A stretch of 62,195 nt of DNA, taken from Solobacterium sp. (GTDB lineage Bacteria; Bacillota_I; Bacilli_A; Erysipelotrichales; Erysipelotrichaceae). The stretch lies in assembly GCA_017432325.1 (NCBI GenBank), contig JAFRJJ010000084.1, forward strand, positions 1 to 62,195, read 5' to 3'. The translations under genes and the position numbers were made by a program. Positions 16,636 through 25,481 of this stretch are shown here, piece after piece. Each line of letters begins with the position of its first letter. Position 1 is the first letter of the stretch. The notes below the pieces were generated by a model. That model saw only the letters and a list, made by a program, of their open reading frames with translations. It was not told the origin of the DNA and searched no databases.

Positions 16636-17892
16636 TTACAGACCGGCCTGTGTCACGAACTCCTGATAGATCTTATCTGTTTCGTCGTAATAAAATCCTT
16701 CCAGCCTTGTTCCCCAGTCCAGGACATCGTTGAAGTTATTAAAGTTTGCTGCATCCTTGGTAAAACAGAACATACATAGCAAGCGGTTTGCCTCTTTTAC
16801 GATCTCCGCGACTTCAGTGATCTTTTCTTCATCCAGAAGGGCGAGTTCCATGGGGTCGGTAATGCCTGCAGATTCTGTCAGGTATTCGTTATACGCCTCT
16901 TCGCTTTTCTCCCTGACCAGGTCAGCATATTTATCATAGATCTCTTCATAAGACTGTTCTTCAGGAACTTCCAACGAATGAATATCTGTCTCCAGAATTT
17001 CGTCATACATGTAGAAGCAGTCCCCGTTAATATTATGGAGAATAGTGTACGGGGAATAATCGTGTGCTGAGATTTCATCATTGACGGGTACGGATGTTTC
17101 ATCTTCTGTACCGGAATCTAAGTACTCCTTTTCCACCTCAGCGTTTACCTGCTGTTTGATCCTGCTCAGCATTGCGTCAGTATCCGTATCTTTATTTTCG
17201 ATCAGCGTGTTCATTTCATCGTAGGAATAGTACACGAGCTGATAGAATTTAGTTGAGGCTTTCGTACTAATGTCCCGCACTGTTTCATAGTATTCATAAC
17301 TTACGTCACTAATATCTTCATACTGTTCGATATTAATTGCACCGTCTTTCAGAAGTTTATCCTGTGCTTCCTGCGCAGCTGTAATGATTTCCGCATAAGA
17401 ATCAAGGATATCATAATAATAATCGTAAGAAACATCATCGATTACCTTGTGTGCTTCATACAGATCCTCGGGGATTTCGCCGCTTTTTATGGCAGTATCC
17501 GCAATACTGCGGTAAACATCCCGCAGAATAGATTCATAAGTGTTGTACAGCTGTGTTGAAACCCTGATTTCTTCATCGTACCATTCAATAACCTTGTCGT
17601 GGTTTTTCTGATATTCTTCCAATGATGAACCGAAGGTTCCGATAATCTCGGCTTTCTTCGCATCAAGACCGGACAACGCTTTCTTGGCAGCGTCTTCCAG
17701 ATCTGTCCTAAGCTTTTCAGGTGTAGTGTAGACATATCCCTGGTGCGTTTCGGCTGTTTTCTCTGCCGGCTGTTCCGCAGGCTGTTCACCCGGCTTTTCT
17801 CCCGGAGAAGTCTTTGAGCCGCAGGCAGTCTGTGAAAAGAGCAGGAAGGATGATAAGACGATCGTTGTCATTTTTCTGTATTTGTATGTCAT
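16636..17892 (-). CDS. Acidic surface lipoprotein, 418 aa
   Basis: A lipoprotein signal opens the protein: basic start, hydrophobic core VLSSFLLFSQ and lipobox QTAC with Cys near residue 24. A Pro/Glu repeat linker (PGEQPAEQPAEK) follows, then a long acidic, Tyr-rich, helical region to the end. No enzyme motif is seen. It is probably anchored to the outer face of the membrane. It is divergent from a second, unrelated small lipoprotein gene. The family is not recognised. Confidence 0.75.
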   Translation of the reverse strand: MTYKYRKMTTIVLSSFLLFSQTACGSKTSPGEKPGEQPAEQPAEKTAETHQGYVYTTPEKLRTDLEDAAKKALSGLDAKKAEIIGTFGSSLEEYQKNHDKVIEWYDEEIRVSTQLYNTYESILRDVYRSIADTAIKSGEIPEDLYEAHKVIDDVSYDYYYDILDSYAEIITAAQEAQDKLLKDGAINIEQYEDISDVSYEYYETVRDISTKASTKFYQLVYYSYDEMNTLIENKDTDTDAMLSRIKQQVNAEVEKEYLDSGTEDETSVPVNDEISAHDYSPYTILHNINGDCFYMYDEILETDIHSLEVPEEQSYEEIYDKYADLVREKSEEAYNEYLTESAGITDPMELALLDEEKITEVAEIVKEANRLLCMFCFTKDAANFNNFNDVLDWGTRLEGFYYDETDKIYQEFVTQAGL

Positions 17893-18121
17893 GCTGTTTT
17901 AAACTCCCTATAGCAATCATGCATAAAAACAGGAGTACATGCACAGAAATCTACATACAGCGTGGAGAACCTGCTGTACATGACAATGCCCTGAGATTTG
18001 CTGATACCGGAGAAGGCGGCAAAGGAGATGAAAGTTATCCGGCAGAAGGATGGTGAGACGGAAGAACTGATGTGACGGAAAACGGTTTGGGCAAATTACC
18101 AGGAGAAGTTATAATTATCCC

Positions 18122-18631
18122 ATGAAGAAATTATGGATATACGTAATATGTTTGTTTTGCATGATGGCAGCAGGATGCTCAAAGGCGCAAACACCGAAGG
18201 CAGCGGAATCACCCGGAGCGGAGGAGAGTACTGCTGTAACGGCCGAAAGGTATCTGCGGTATGACGGGCTTTACTGTTATATTTTTGAAGACAATGCAGA
18301 CTATAAGACCAGCAGTATACTCAGATTTTATGAGGATGGTGGTGTGATCATTGCAAGTATACAAGCTTCGGAGACATCCTCATATTTTCCTAAAGGAGAC
18401 TGGTTCCGCAGAGAGTCTCCTCGCTATGAAAACCTGATTGGGACATATACATTGACTGAGAATGATATTGTGCTGACAACTGTAGATGAATCTGGAACCA
18501 TTGACTTTCAGGGAATGGTAGAATCCGACAGGTTAGTGCTTGACTTTCACTCAAACATAAACGGCAACAGTGGTATAGGCAGAGTTTATGAGTTCTATTC
18601 GTTCGAGGAGCTGCCGGAATATGTGCCCTGA
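18122..18631 (+). CDS. Small lipoprotein, 169 aa
   Basis: MKKLWIYVICLFCMMAAGCS is a clear lipoprotein signal with lipobox AAGC, Cys at 19. After an Ala/Glu-rich linker the mature part is a beta-rich domain with alternating strands (YCYIFED, SILRFYEDGGVIIASI, IGTYTLTENDIVLTT), resembling small lipocalin-like sensor domains of Firmicutes. Ribosome site AGGAGAAG, start chosen accordingly. The next gene begins 15 bases later. Function unknown. Confidence 0.75.
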   Translation: MKKLWIYVICLFCMMAAGCSKAQTPKAAESPGAEESTAVTAERYLRYDGLYCYIFEDNADYKTSSILRFYEDGGVIIASIQASETSSYFPKGDWFRRESPRYENLIGTYTLTENDIVLTTVDESGTIDFQGMVESDRLVLDFHSNINGNSGIGRVYEFYSFEELPEYVP

Positions 18632-18645
18632 TAAGTAAGGCTTTT

Positions 18646-18867
18646 TTGAATACCCGTCAGGAATTCGGAAGGGGACGTATCAAGGTCCTTGCAGAATTTG
18701 ACGGTATACCGTATGAAGGAAGCGTAGTCAATATGGGACTGAAGAATGAAGACGGTACAGTCTGTTATGTGATCGGTGTCCTGAAGTCGATTCGCAAAGC
18801 GCTGAATAAGACCGATGGTGACATGATCCATGTCATCATACAGGCAAAAGAAAGCGGGGAGTCATGA
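18646..18867 (+). CDS. DUF1905-domain protein, N-terminally short
   Basis: The 73-aa product has the core of DUF1905: GRIKVLAEFDGIPYEGSVVN, then VIGVLKSIRKALNK and GDMIHVII. The usual N-terminal strand pair of about 25 residues is missing. The only good start in frame is TTG at 18646 behind AAGG. It may be a trimmed gene or one whose first part was lost next to the lipoprotein gene. Its stop overlaps the following ATG, so the two genes are coupled. Function of the family is unknown. Confidence 0.7.
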   Translation: MNTRQEFGRGRIKVLAEFDGIPYEGSVVNMGLKNEDGTVCYVIGVLKSIRKALNKTDGDMIHVIIQAKESGES

Positions 18868-19250
18868 GAGAACTGGATATGGATACACAGATGTTCTTCT
18901 GGGAACATCAGAATGCTGTTGAATTGTACCGGGCTCTGGAAGAACTGCTGTATGACATCTTTCAGGTTGTGAACAAACGGGTACAGAAGACACAGATCAC
19001 GTTCTTCAATAAACATGTTTTTGCCTGTGTCTCTTTTGCAAGAGTAAAGAGGAAAGCGGAACTGCCGGAAGGCTATCTGGTGCTGACGCTGGGTCTCCCG
19101 TACCCGCTGTATTCAGAACGCCTGGCAGTCAGATCAGAACCGTATCCCGGGCGCTGGACACATCATTTCGTCATCAGCAGGAAAGAGGAACTGGATGATG
19201 AAATGATCACATGGATCAGGGAAGCATACGCGTTTGCTGAACTGAAATAA
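18864..19250 (+). CDS. DUF5655-domain protein
   Basis: 128 aa, matching DUF5655 along its length: helix ALEELLYDIF, the strand TQITFFNKHVFACVSFARV, and the conserved PGRWTHHF followed by ELDDEMITWIREAYAFA. No signal or membrane segment. Start ATG overlaps the DUF1905 stop. DUF5655 proteins are often encoded near DUF1905-like genes; function unknown. Confidence 0.75.
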   Translation: MRELDMDTQMFFWEHQNAVELYRALEELLYDIFQVVNKRVQKTQITFFNKHVFACVSFARVKRKAELPEGYLVLTLGLPYPLYSERLAVRSEPYPGRWTHHFVISRKEELDDEMITWIREAYAFAELK

Positions 19251-19327
19251 CCGGGAATTCTTCTGTTTGCGTAAGGCAGTATACAAAACATGAGATAATG
19301 ACATTGCATCATCAGGAGGTTTATGAC

Positions 19328-19966
19328 ATGAGCAGAGTATTACTGGTCAACGGCAGTCCGCATGAAAAGGGTTGTACCTATACGGCACTTAGTGAGATCA
19401 AAGAAACATTGAAAGAAGAAGGCATTGAATCCGAGATATTCTGGCTCGGTACACAGCCTATCAGCGGCTGCATTGCCTGCCGCAGCTGTTCAAAGACAGG
19501 GGAATGCGTCTTTGACGATATCGTCAATGCGTTTACGAAAAAAGCCCTGGAGTTTGACGGTTTCATCTTCGGATCCCCGGTTTACTACTCCGGTATGAAC
19601 GGCACCCTGATGAGCTTTATGGACAGGGTATTCTTCTCATCCGGAAGGAAAGACCCGCATCCGTTCCGCTACAAGCCTGCCGCAGCAGTCGTTTCCGCCA
19701 GACGTGCAGGAACGACTTCTGCAATCGACCAGATCAACAAGTACTTCCTGCATCAGCAGATGCCGATCATCTCTTCACGTTACTGGAACATGGTACATGG
19801 CAATAATGCTGAAGAAGTGCTTCAGGATGAAGAAGGCCTGCAGATCATGAGAGTGCTGGCAAGGAATATGGCATGGTTCCTGAAACTGAAGGAAGCAGGG
19901 GAGAAGGCAGGCGTTCCGTATCCGAAAGAGGAAGAAGTGAGGAAGTCCACAAACTTCATCAGGTAA
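19328..19966 (+). CDS. Flavodoxin-family NAD(P)H-dependent oxidoreductase
   Basis: 212 aa flavodoxin-like fold. The FMN phosphate loop is NGSPHEKGCTYTAL near the N-terminus, and the ribose/isoalloxazine site is FGSPVYYSGMNGTLMSFMDR. The Cys-rich segment CIACRSCSKTGEC is typical of the iron-sulfur flavoprotein/NADPH-dependent FMN reductase group. It probably transfers electrons from NAD(P)H to small acceptors in the cytoplasm. The start at 19328 follows CAGGAGG. It ends 17 bases before the next gene, suggesting co-transcription. Confidence 0.85.
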   Translation: MSRVLLVNGSPHEKGCTYTALSEIKETLKEEGIESEIFWLGTQPISGCIACRSCSKTGECVFDDIVNAFTKKALEFDGFIFGSPVYYSGMNGTLMSFMDRVFFSSGRKDPHPFRYKPAAAVVSARRAGTTSAIDQINKYFLHQQMPIISSRYWNMVHGNNAEEVLQDEEGLQIMRVLARNMAWFLKLKEAGEKAGVPYPKEEEVRKSTNFIR

Positions 19967-19983
19967 CAAACGATACGAAGGTC

Positions 19984-20682
19984 ATGAAAAGCGTCAGAAG
20001 AGGATATCACGAAGAAGACAGCAAACTGTTCGGCGAAGAAGCACGAGCAGTCCTTTCGGTATGCGCGGATGATATCACATATCTTCTGAACAGGGGTTAT
20101 CCGTACAAGTCGGCAATTACCTTCGTCGGGAACCATTATCTGCTGGCAGAAAGACAGCGGAATGCTCTGATGCGCATCTGCGTATCCGATGAGATGCTGA
20201 AGGTACGTAAACAGAAACAGCTGTCTGAACTCCCAAAGGACTGCATCGTGCATATCGACGCCTTCAATGCGGTCGTACTGATGGAAACAGCGTTATCGGG
20301 AAGTATGCTTCTAGCGGGAAGAGACGGCTGCTACCGGGACCTCAGCGGTCTTGCCGGCACATATGCCATTATTGAGAATACAGACCCGGCCATTGAACAT
20401 ATCATCAGGAAACTGCAGGAACATTCCGTAAAGGAAGCTGTCTGGTGGATCGATGCGCCGGTATCCAACTCCGGAAGACTCAAACAGCATATAGCGGATA
20501 CAGCCGAAAGACTCAGTTTTCCCATAGATATCCAGATGGTAAGAAACGCAGACACTGAACTGATGAACCATGAATATGTGATCTCCGGTGACTCGATCGT
20601 GATCAATGAATGCATCAGCTGGTACAACCTGTATGCCCAGCTGATCGCTGATCTGCAGGATCCATGGGTATTCAGTATATAA
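19984..20682 (+). CDS. DUF434-domain protein
   Basis: The 232-aa protein has the DUF434 signature RGYPYKSAITFVGNHYLLAERQRNALMR in its first 80 residues. A second part follows with strand IVHIDAFNAVVLMETAL and WWIDAPVSNSGRLK, as in the DUF434-DUF5616 arrangement. The fold suggests a nuclease-like or nucleotide-binding core with acidic residues, but the activity is unknown. The ATG at 19984 follows GAAGG; in-frame sequence upstream lies within the flavoprotein gene. Confidence 0.75.
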   Translation: MKSVRRGYHEEDSKLFGEEARAVLSVCADDITYLLNRGYPYKSAITFVGNHYLLAERQRNALMRICVSDEMLKVRKQKQLSELPKDCIVHIDAFNAVVLMETALSGSMLLAGRDGCYRDLSGLAGTYAIIENTDPAIEHIIRKLQEHSVKEAVWWIDAPVSNSGRLKQHIADTAERLSFPIDIQMVRNADTELMNHEYVISGDSIVINECISWYNLYAQLIADLQDPWVFSI

Positions 20683-20728
20683 ACAACAGTATCACCGGCT
20701 GAAATGTCCGGACGATGAATGATATGAG

Positions 20729-20767
20729 GGGTATGTACTTCTGAATGGAAGAGGCATACCTTTTTCT
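20729..20767 (+). terminator. Intrinsic terminator after DUF434 gene
   Basis: GGTATG pairs with CATACC around an inner CTTC/GAAG stem, followed by TTTTTCTTT. Confidence 0.65.
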
Positions 20768-20850
20768 TTGACCTTGGGAATCTGTATGCGTGAAATACGG
20801 GCCCGCTGGCATAAAAAATGCTGAAGTCATAGGTGATAATGCTGTTGAAA

Positions 20851-20882
20851 GGGTTCAGCAGAATGCTGTATGGCTGAAACCC
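20851..20882 (+). repeat. Hairpin in leader of the 119-aa gene
   Basis: GGTTCAGC and GCTGAAACC form a stem with one bulged A around an inner CAG/CTG pair, 40-70 bases before the next start codon. It may be a 5' leader structure. Confidence 0.35.
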
Positions 20883-20919
20883 GACAAGAACAGCATGTTT
20901 GCTGGATAAGGAGTAAACA

Positions 20920-21279
20920 ATGAGTAAGACATGGAAACAGTATTCTGAAGAGCAGGGAGTAGAACTGAACGACCAGTACTTTTTGATCTACTGCGGAAAC
21001 AACGACAGAACAAGTGAATGCATGAAGCAGCTTCATTCACAATATGGTTTTAAAGGGATCCCTGTCGGAGCCGGCAGCCTGCCGAGAGGACCATGGTTCT
21101 ACGCAAATATCAACACCAGATTTATGTTTGTCGGAACGATCGGCGTGAATACATTGTCGGGTCCTGTTATCGGAAATCATGCGTTAACGATGGATGATTT
21201 CCTTGAGATCCTGGACATATACGAACGATACAAAGGTTATGGCCTGCTGAAATTCCCGGATAAACAGATCACCGGCTGA
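20920..21279 (+). CDS. Hypothetical conserved-looking protein, 119 aa
   Basis: No family recognised with certainty. The protein is small and soluble with alternating strands (YFLIYCGNNDRTSECMKQL, GIPVGAGSLPRGPWFYANI, FMFVGTIGVNTLSGPVIG) and a C-terminal helix. A strong ATAAGGAG ribosome site precedes it. No signal peptide or membrane segment. It stands as a single gene between the DUF434 gene and the PTS locus. Confidence 0.65.
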   Translation: MSKTWKQYSEEQGVELNDQYFLIYCGNNDRTSECMKQLHSQYGFKGIPVGAGSLPRGPWFYANINTRFMFVGTIGVNTLSGPVIGNHALTMDDFLEILDIYERYKGYGLLKFPDKQITG

Positions 21280-21418
21280 CTGAAATGATTCATTCTGTTT
21301 CTGCACTTGCGCTGGTGCAAAAAGAAACCACATATAACACCTTCCGTAACATTGCCTGCTGTTGTACTCTGAAATTGATGAGAATACACATGCCTGGCAT
21401 GAGAAAGGGAGTTCAGAA

Positions 21419-21919
21419 ATGATCATTCAGCTTCGTCTTGATGAAAGACTTATTCACGGACAGATCGTGACCGCATGGTCAAAAGCACTTCAGATCGGGA
21501 CGATCCTTGTCGCAAATGACGCGGCAGCGGCAGACCCGATGCGTACAAAACTTCTTCTTATGACAGCTCCTCCGGGGATGAAAGTATTTGTCAAGCCGGT
21601 CAAGGAAGCGATCAAGCTCGTTTCCGATCCCAGAGCTGACAAGATGCGTATCCTGATGATCGTCAATAATCCGAAAGATATGCTTGAGATCATCCGGAAT
21701 GCCCCCAATATCGAAGCAGTCAATGTGGCCAACTACGTCCATAAAAAGTCTTCCGGCAAAGTCGTTATCAGCCAGTATACACAGGCTGATCCCGAGGACC
21801 TGGAGATCTTCAAGCAGATCGCAGAAGCCCATAACAATGTCTTCACCCAGCTGATCCCTTCGTATGCACGAAGCGATTTCAAAACACTTGTGGCGAACGC
21901 AAAACCGTTAAGTGAATAA
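21419..21919 (+). CDS. Mannose-family PTS EIIB component
   Basis: 166 aa cytoplasmic EIIB of the mannose/fructose/sorbose family. The phosphorylated His13 lies in DERLIHGQIVTAWS, the family signature. It accepts phosphate from EIIA (encoded at 24 kb) and passes it to the sugar carried by EIIC/EIID. Start 21419 follows AAAGGGAG. The PRD regulator gene follows directly, so EIIB could also feed the regulator's phosphorylation state. Confidence 0.93.
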   Translation: MIIQLRLDERLIHGQIVTAWSKALQIGTILVANDAAAADPMRTKLLLMTAPPGMKVFVKPVKEAIKLVSDPRADKMRILMIVNNPKDMLEIIRNAPNIEAVNVANYVHKKSSGKVVISQYTQADPEDLEIFKQIAEAHNNVFTQLIPSYARSDFKTLVANAKPLSE

Positions 21920-21982
21920 CTAAAACCTGTTCTGCAGAAGAGGCTGGCAAAGCCTCTTTCAATTATTTATCGAGGGAAGTAA

Positions 21983-23950
21983 ATGAAGGAAAAGAAGCGA
22001 CTGCTGCAGATGCTTTATTATCTGTCGGAGAGTGATAAACCTCTCCGTTCGGCAGACCTGGCGAAGCTGTGCGGAATCAGTGTCCGTACGGTCAAGGGGG
22101 ACGCTCAGGAACTTGCAGACCTGGCCGCAGCCAGCGGGGCAGAACTCCGCAGTAAAAAAGGAACCGGATTCTGGCTGGAAGCAACGGACACGGAAGCGTT
22201 CAGAGTCGTCAAAGAACAGCTTGGGTATCAGTTTTCAAATTACACCTATACTTCGGAATATGAAAATAAAGTCAACGTTTTTACGCGCCGTCTCCTGGTC
22301 AGCGAGGAATACGTTACCGCCCAGATGCTGGCGGATGAACTGTGGCTGGCCCGAAGCACGATCAAACCGTTCATCGGGGAAGTCAGGAAGCTTGCCGAAA
22401 AGTTCAAACTGAACCTGATCTCAAAGCCATCGTACGGGCTGAAACTGGAAGGGCTGGAGGTCAGCAAGCGCTTCTGCATGCTGGAACTTTACCTGAATCA
22501 TGATACCCGTACCAGTTCAATGATCGGCAACCGTGAGTTCAGGGATTTCCTGGATATGGATAAGGAAACAGCCAAGACGGTCCGCAAGACAGTACTGGAT
22601 GTACTGCGCGGGTCCGGTTTCAGTATCCGTGACCAGATGACCCACAGGCTGATCCGTTACATGCCGCTGGCATGTTTCCGCAGCCGGAGCGGCTATCACG
22701 CCATGATGCCGGAGAGTGTCCGGGAACTGCTGCTGCCGCTGCCGCTGCTTACGGTCGCAAAAAAACTGCTTTCCGAGATGAAGACAGTCTTCCCGGATAT
22801 GCCTCAGGATGAAGATGAAGCGCTGGCAGTGGAATACCTGCTGCTTGTTTTCCTGGATCCGATCGCTTATGAAGGATTCCCGCAGGATTTTGCATTACTG
22901 CTGAAACGGATCATCCCGATCGTACGTACAGGCGTCGGGGGAATGATCAGTACATGGGACCTGCCGGAAGATTTCCGCCGGACCTATGAGCAGCGGCTGC
23001 GGAAATCGTTTCTGCCGGTCTATGCCCAGCTGCTTTTCCCGGAGATCGGTTATTCGTTTGTCGGCAAGGAAGTTGAGAATAATGAAAACAGTTCATCACC
23101 TTTCTGCATAGCCCTTGCCTATACATTCCTGAATACGGTCAGCGAAGCATACGGCTGCCGGATCTCAAGGTTTGCCGTTCTGTATCTCGGAGCCGCAGTC
23201 TTCCTGCCGGTCCAGAAAACAGAATACCCGGCACGTCAGATCAATCTGCTGATCGGTAACCGGATGGGGAGCGCAGGAGCCCAGGCGCTTAAACATACAC
23301 TGGTTTCTGCGTTCGGGAAAGGAACGTTCGGAAAGATCGATTTTATTGAACTGTATGAAGGACGGACGGTCGATCTTTCGCAGTATGACTGTATGATTGC
23401 CAATTATGATGAAATGTACTTTCATTATGACCTTCCGTATATAAAGGTCAGTGCGCTGCCGAGTTCAAAAGAACTGTACAGGATCCATGAGGAATTGATC
23501 ATGCGCAAATACCTGATCCTTGACGCTCTGCAGGCACTTGATCTGCATATGATCACTCCGGAAGCGCCGCCGTTTAAAAATCAGGATGCTTTTGCCCAGG
23601 CGGCAGCCGGGATACTGGCGTCAGATCCGGACAAGGTCAGCGGATTGACAGAGAAGATCCGGCAGACCAGAAGTATCGCGATCTGGAACAAGATGCTCTT
23701 CCTGATCATCCCTGCACAGGAAGGTGAAGACAATCGCATGGGCATGTGGGAGTATGACCGGGGGTATATGTGGGAAAACCGTGTTTTCAGCCGGGTGATC
23801 TTCCTGCAGGTCTCAGCACGGAGATCCGCAGTCGTCCTGAAAGTGATCGATGAGATCACAAGACTGGTCTATCTGGAGGAAAATATGCAAGAGCTGAAAC
23901 ATTCCGCCGGGAATGACGGCCTGCTGAAACTGATCAGAAGGGGATATTGA
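21983..23950 (+). CDS. PRD-containing PTS-linked transcription regulator (BglG/MtlR/LicR type)
   Basis: 655 aa. The N-terminus is a helix-turn-helix (LRSADLAKLCGISVRTVKGD), followed by a second one near 115-160 (VTAQMLADELWLARSTIKPFI). Two PRD-like helical regions follow (His in MTHRLIRYMPLACF), then an EIIB-like alpha/beta region (LLIGNRMGSAG...) and an EIIA-like C-terminal region. These are multi-domain activators whose PRDs are phosphorylated by PTS proteins, so the activity reports sugar flux. Its position between EIIB and the EIIA/EIICD genes makes it the probable activator of this locus. Confidence 0.88.
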   Translation: MKEKKRLLQMLYYLSESDKPLRSADLAKLCGISVRTVKGDAQELADLAAASGAELRSKKGTGFWLEATDTEAFRVVKEQLGYQFSNYTYTSEYENKVNVFTRRLLVSEEYVTAQMLADELWLARSTIKPFIGEVRKLAEKFKLNLISKPSYGLKLEGLEVSKRFCMLELYLNHDTRTSSMIGNREFRDFLDMDKETAKTVRKTVLDVLRGSGFSIRDQMTHRLIRYMPLACFRSRSGYHAMMPESVRELLLPLPLLTVAKKLLSEMKTVFPDMPQDEDEALAVEYLLLVFLDPIAYEGFPQDFALLLKRIIPIVRTGVGGMISTWDLPEDFRRTYEQRLRKSFLPVYAQLLFPEIGYSFVGKEVENNENSSSPFCIALAYTFLNTVSEAYGCRISRFAVLYLGAAVFLPVQKTEYPARQINLLIGNRMGSAGAQALKHTLVSAFGKGTFGKIDFIELYEGRTVDLSQYDCMIANYDEMYFHYDLPYIKVSALPSSKELYRIHEELIMRKYLILDALQALDLHMITPEAPPFKNQDAFAQAAAGILASDPDKVSGLTEKIRQTRSIAIWNKMLFLIIPAQEGEDNRMGMWEYDRGYMWENRVFSRVIFLQVSARRSAVVLKVIDEITRLVYLEENMQELKHSAGNDGLLKLIRRGY

Positions 23951-23958
23951 ATACTTGA

Positions 23959-23984
23959 GACAGCCTGACAGAGGGCTGTCTTTT
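23959..23984 (+). terminator. Terminator after PRD regulator gene
   Basis: GACAGCC (23959-23965) pairs with GGCTGTC (23974-23980), followed by TTTTC. It lies between the convergent regulator and EIIA genes. Confidence 0.75.
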
Positions 23985-24039
23985 CACGTAAAAAACACGG
24001 CATCAGCCGTGTCGTTGATCAATGATGAAATGACCGGTC

Positions 24040-24462
24040 TCAGAAGAAGTCTTCTTCCGGGGAATCTTCTGCCTGACCTGCCAGGAGTTCTTTGAAATCT
24101 ACGATCCCGTTCCTGCCTGTCTCGACAAGCGCAGCGATATCCGGGATTCCGCTTTCCCTTGAACCAAGCAGTTCCAGCAGGATGCCGAGGTTCATCCCGG
24201 TGATCATTCCGACATTCTCTGAAAGCAGGTTCGCGGTACAGCTGCAGGGAGAACCGTAAAGAAGGTCGCACAATACCAGAACGCCGTCGCCGGAATCAAC
24301 TCTGCTGATTGCCTCTGCCAGACGTTCGGTAAACATTTCCGGTGATGTATCAGGCGTCAGACAAAGTGCTTCCAGCTGCTTCTGATCCTGAAAAAACCAT
24401 TCTGAAGTATGAAGTAGACCCTCTGCCATAGGTCCGTGGCTGGCCAGAATAATACCGATCAT
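24040..24462 (-). CDS. Mannose-family PTS EIIA component
   Basis: 140 aa. The N-terminus MIGIILASHGPMAEGLL carries the phosphorylated His9 of EIIA-Man proteins. It receives phosphate from HPr and passes it to EIIB. The start at 24462 was chosen over a Met three codons earlier because AAAGGAG has better spacing. It is divergent from the EIIC/EIID genes and separated from them by a regulatory region with a cre-like site. The C-terminus is acidic (DSPEEDFF). Confidence 0.9.
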   Translation of the reverse strand: MIGIILASHGPMAEGLLHTSEWFFQDQKQLEALCLTPDTSPEMFTERLAEAISRVDSGDGVLVLCDLLYGSPCSCTANLLSENVGMITGMNLGILLELLGSRESGIPDIAALVETGRNGIVDFKELLAGQAEDSPEEDFF

Positions 24463-24689
24463 AATGTGCATCTCCTTTTGTTTTTTTTAATCATAACAGC
24501 AGGAAGAACTATGCGGTTAGGATTGATTTGCGACCCATATCAAGTGCAAAAAGAAGGCCGATTCAAACCGTTGTGAAAGCGCTGTCAGATACATAAACTG
24601 AGATTAACAAGATCTGTTTTCGGGCGGATCTGACTACAGCTTTTCTAAAGGGGAAAATAAGCAATGGCTGAAAGGAGGGTTTTTCATTT
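24463..24689. promoter_or_regulatory. Divergent PTS promoter region with cre-like site
   Basis: TGAAAGCGCTGTCA at 24574-24587 matches the catabolite-responsive element consensus TGWAARCGYTWNCW at 13 of 14 positions. This predicts CcpA repression of the EIIC-EIID-deacetylase operon when better sugars are present. The region lies between EIIA (leftward) and EIIC (rightward) genes and should also hold the target of the PRD regulator, which I cannot place. Confidence 0.65.
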
Positions 24690-25481
24690 ATGGGACAGGC
24701 ATTTCTTATTGCACTTTCTTATTATCTGATGCAGGTACTTGATGGCTTCATCGGATTCCAGACCCTGACAAGACCGATCATACTCGGTACTGTTACCGGT
24801 CTGCTCTGCGGCGACCTCAAGACCGGTGTTATGATGGGCACTTCACTTGAAGCGATCTACATGGGCGTTTCGGCAATCGGCGGAGCGATCGCAGCAGACT
24901 TCCGTACAAGTACCGTCATGGCTGTCGGTCTGACGATCCTGACCGGTATCGGCATGGAAGAAGGCGTTGCCCTGGCAGTTACTGTCGGTGCGCTGATGAA
25001 TGCTGTTACACCGTTCGTCAACGCGATCCAGATGGCGACTCATCCGGTCTACACAAGGCTCGCTCACGAAGGCAATGTCAAGGCATTCCGCAGATTCCAG
25101 TGGTTCACGCTGCTTGTGATCCGTCACACAGTCAACTCACTGATCATCTTCTTCTCAGTCCTGCTTGGTGCTGACGCAGTCGCAAACCTGATCAATACGG
25201 TTCCCGGCTTCATTACAAGAGGTCTCAGCGCATCCAGCGGCATGCTGGTAGTTGTCGGTCTGTGCCTTACGACTCAGGCGATCTACAATTCTTCCACAGT
25301 ATTCTGGGTTCTTCTCGGCTTCGTTCTGTTCAAGTATCTCAATCTTCCGGTCCTTCCGATCGCAATCATCGGTCTGATCATTTCTTATGTCCTTTACAAC
25401 CGCAATAAGAAGCTGAACGACATCGAACGTAAACTTGCTGAAGGCGTAGTTGCCTCAGGAGGAGATGATTTCTATGGCTAA
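24690..25481 (+). CDS. Mannose-family PTS EIIC component
   Basis: 263-aa integral membrane protein with about six to eight hydrophobic helices. Family stretches are TRPIILGTVTGLLCGDLKTGVMMG and EAIYMGVSAIGGAIAADF, near the N-terminus. It forms the sugar channel with EIID. A strong AAAGGAGG site precedes it. Its stop overlaps the EIID start by 8 bases. It is the first gene of an operon that continues with EIID. Confidence 0.93.
   Translation: MGQAFLIALSYYLMQVLDGFIGFQTLTRPIILGTVTGLLCGDLKTGVMMGTSLEAIYMGVSAIGGAIAADFRTSTVMAVGLTILTGIGMEEGVALAVTVGALMNAVTPFVNAIQMATHPVYTRLAHEGNVKAFRRFQWFTLLVIRHTVNSLIIFFSVLLGADAVANLINTVPGFITRGLSASSGMLVVVGLCLTTQAIYNSSTVFWVLLGFVLFKYLNLPVLPIAIIGLIISYVLYNRNKKLNDIERKLAEGVVASGGDDFYG

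Noticed and set aside
24463..24689. Sigma-54 promoter before the PTS genes
   Set aside because: Mannose-type PTS loci in some Firmicutes use sigma-54 activators, but here the regulator lacks the AAA+ activator domain and I could not find a GG-N10-GC pair.
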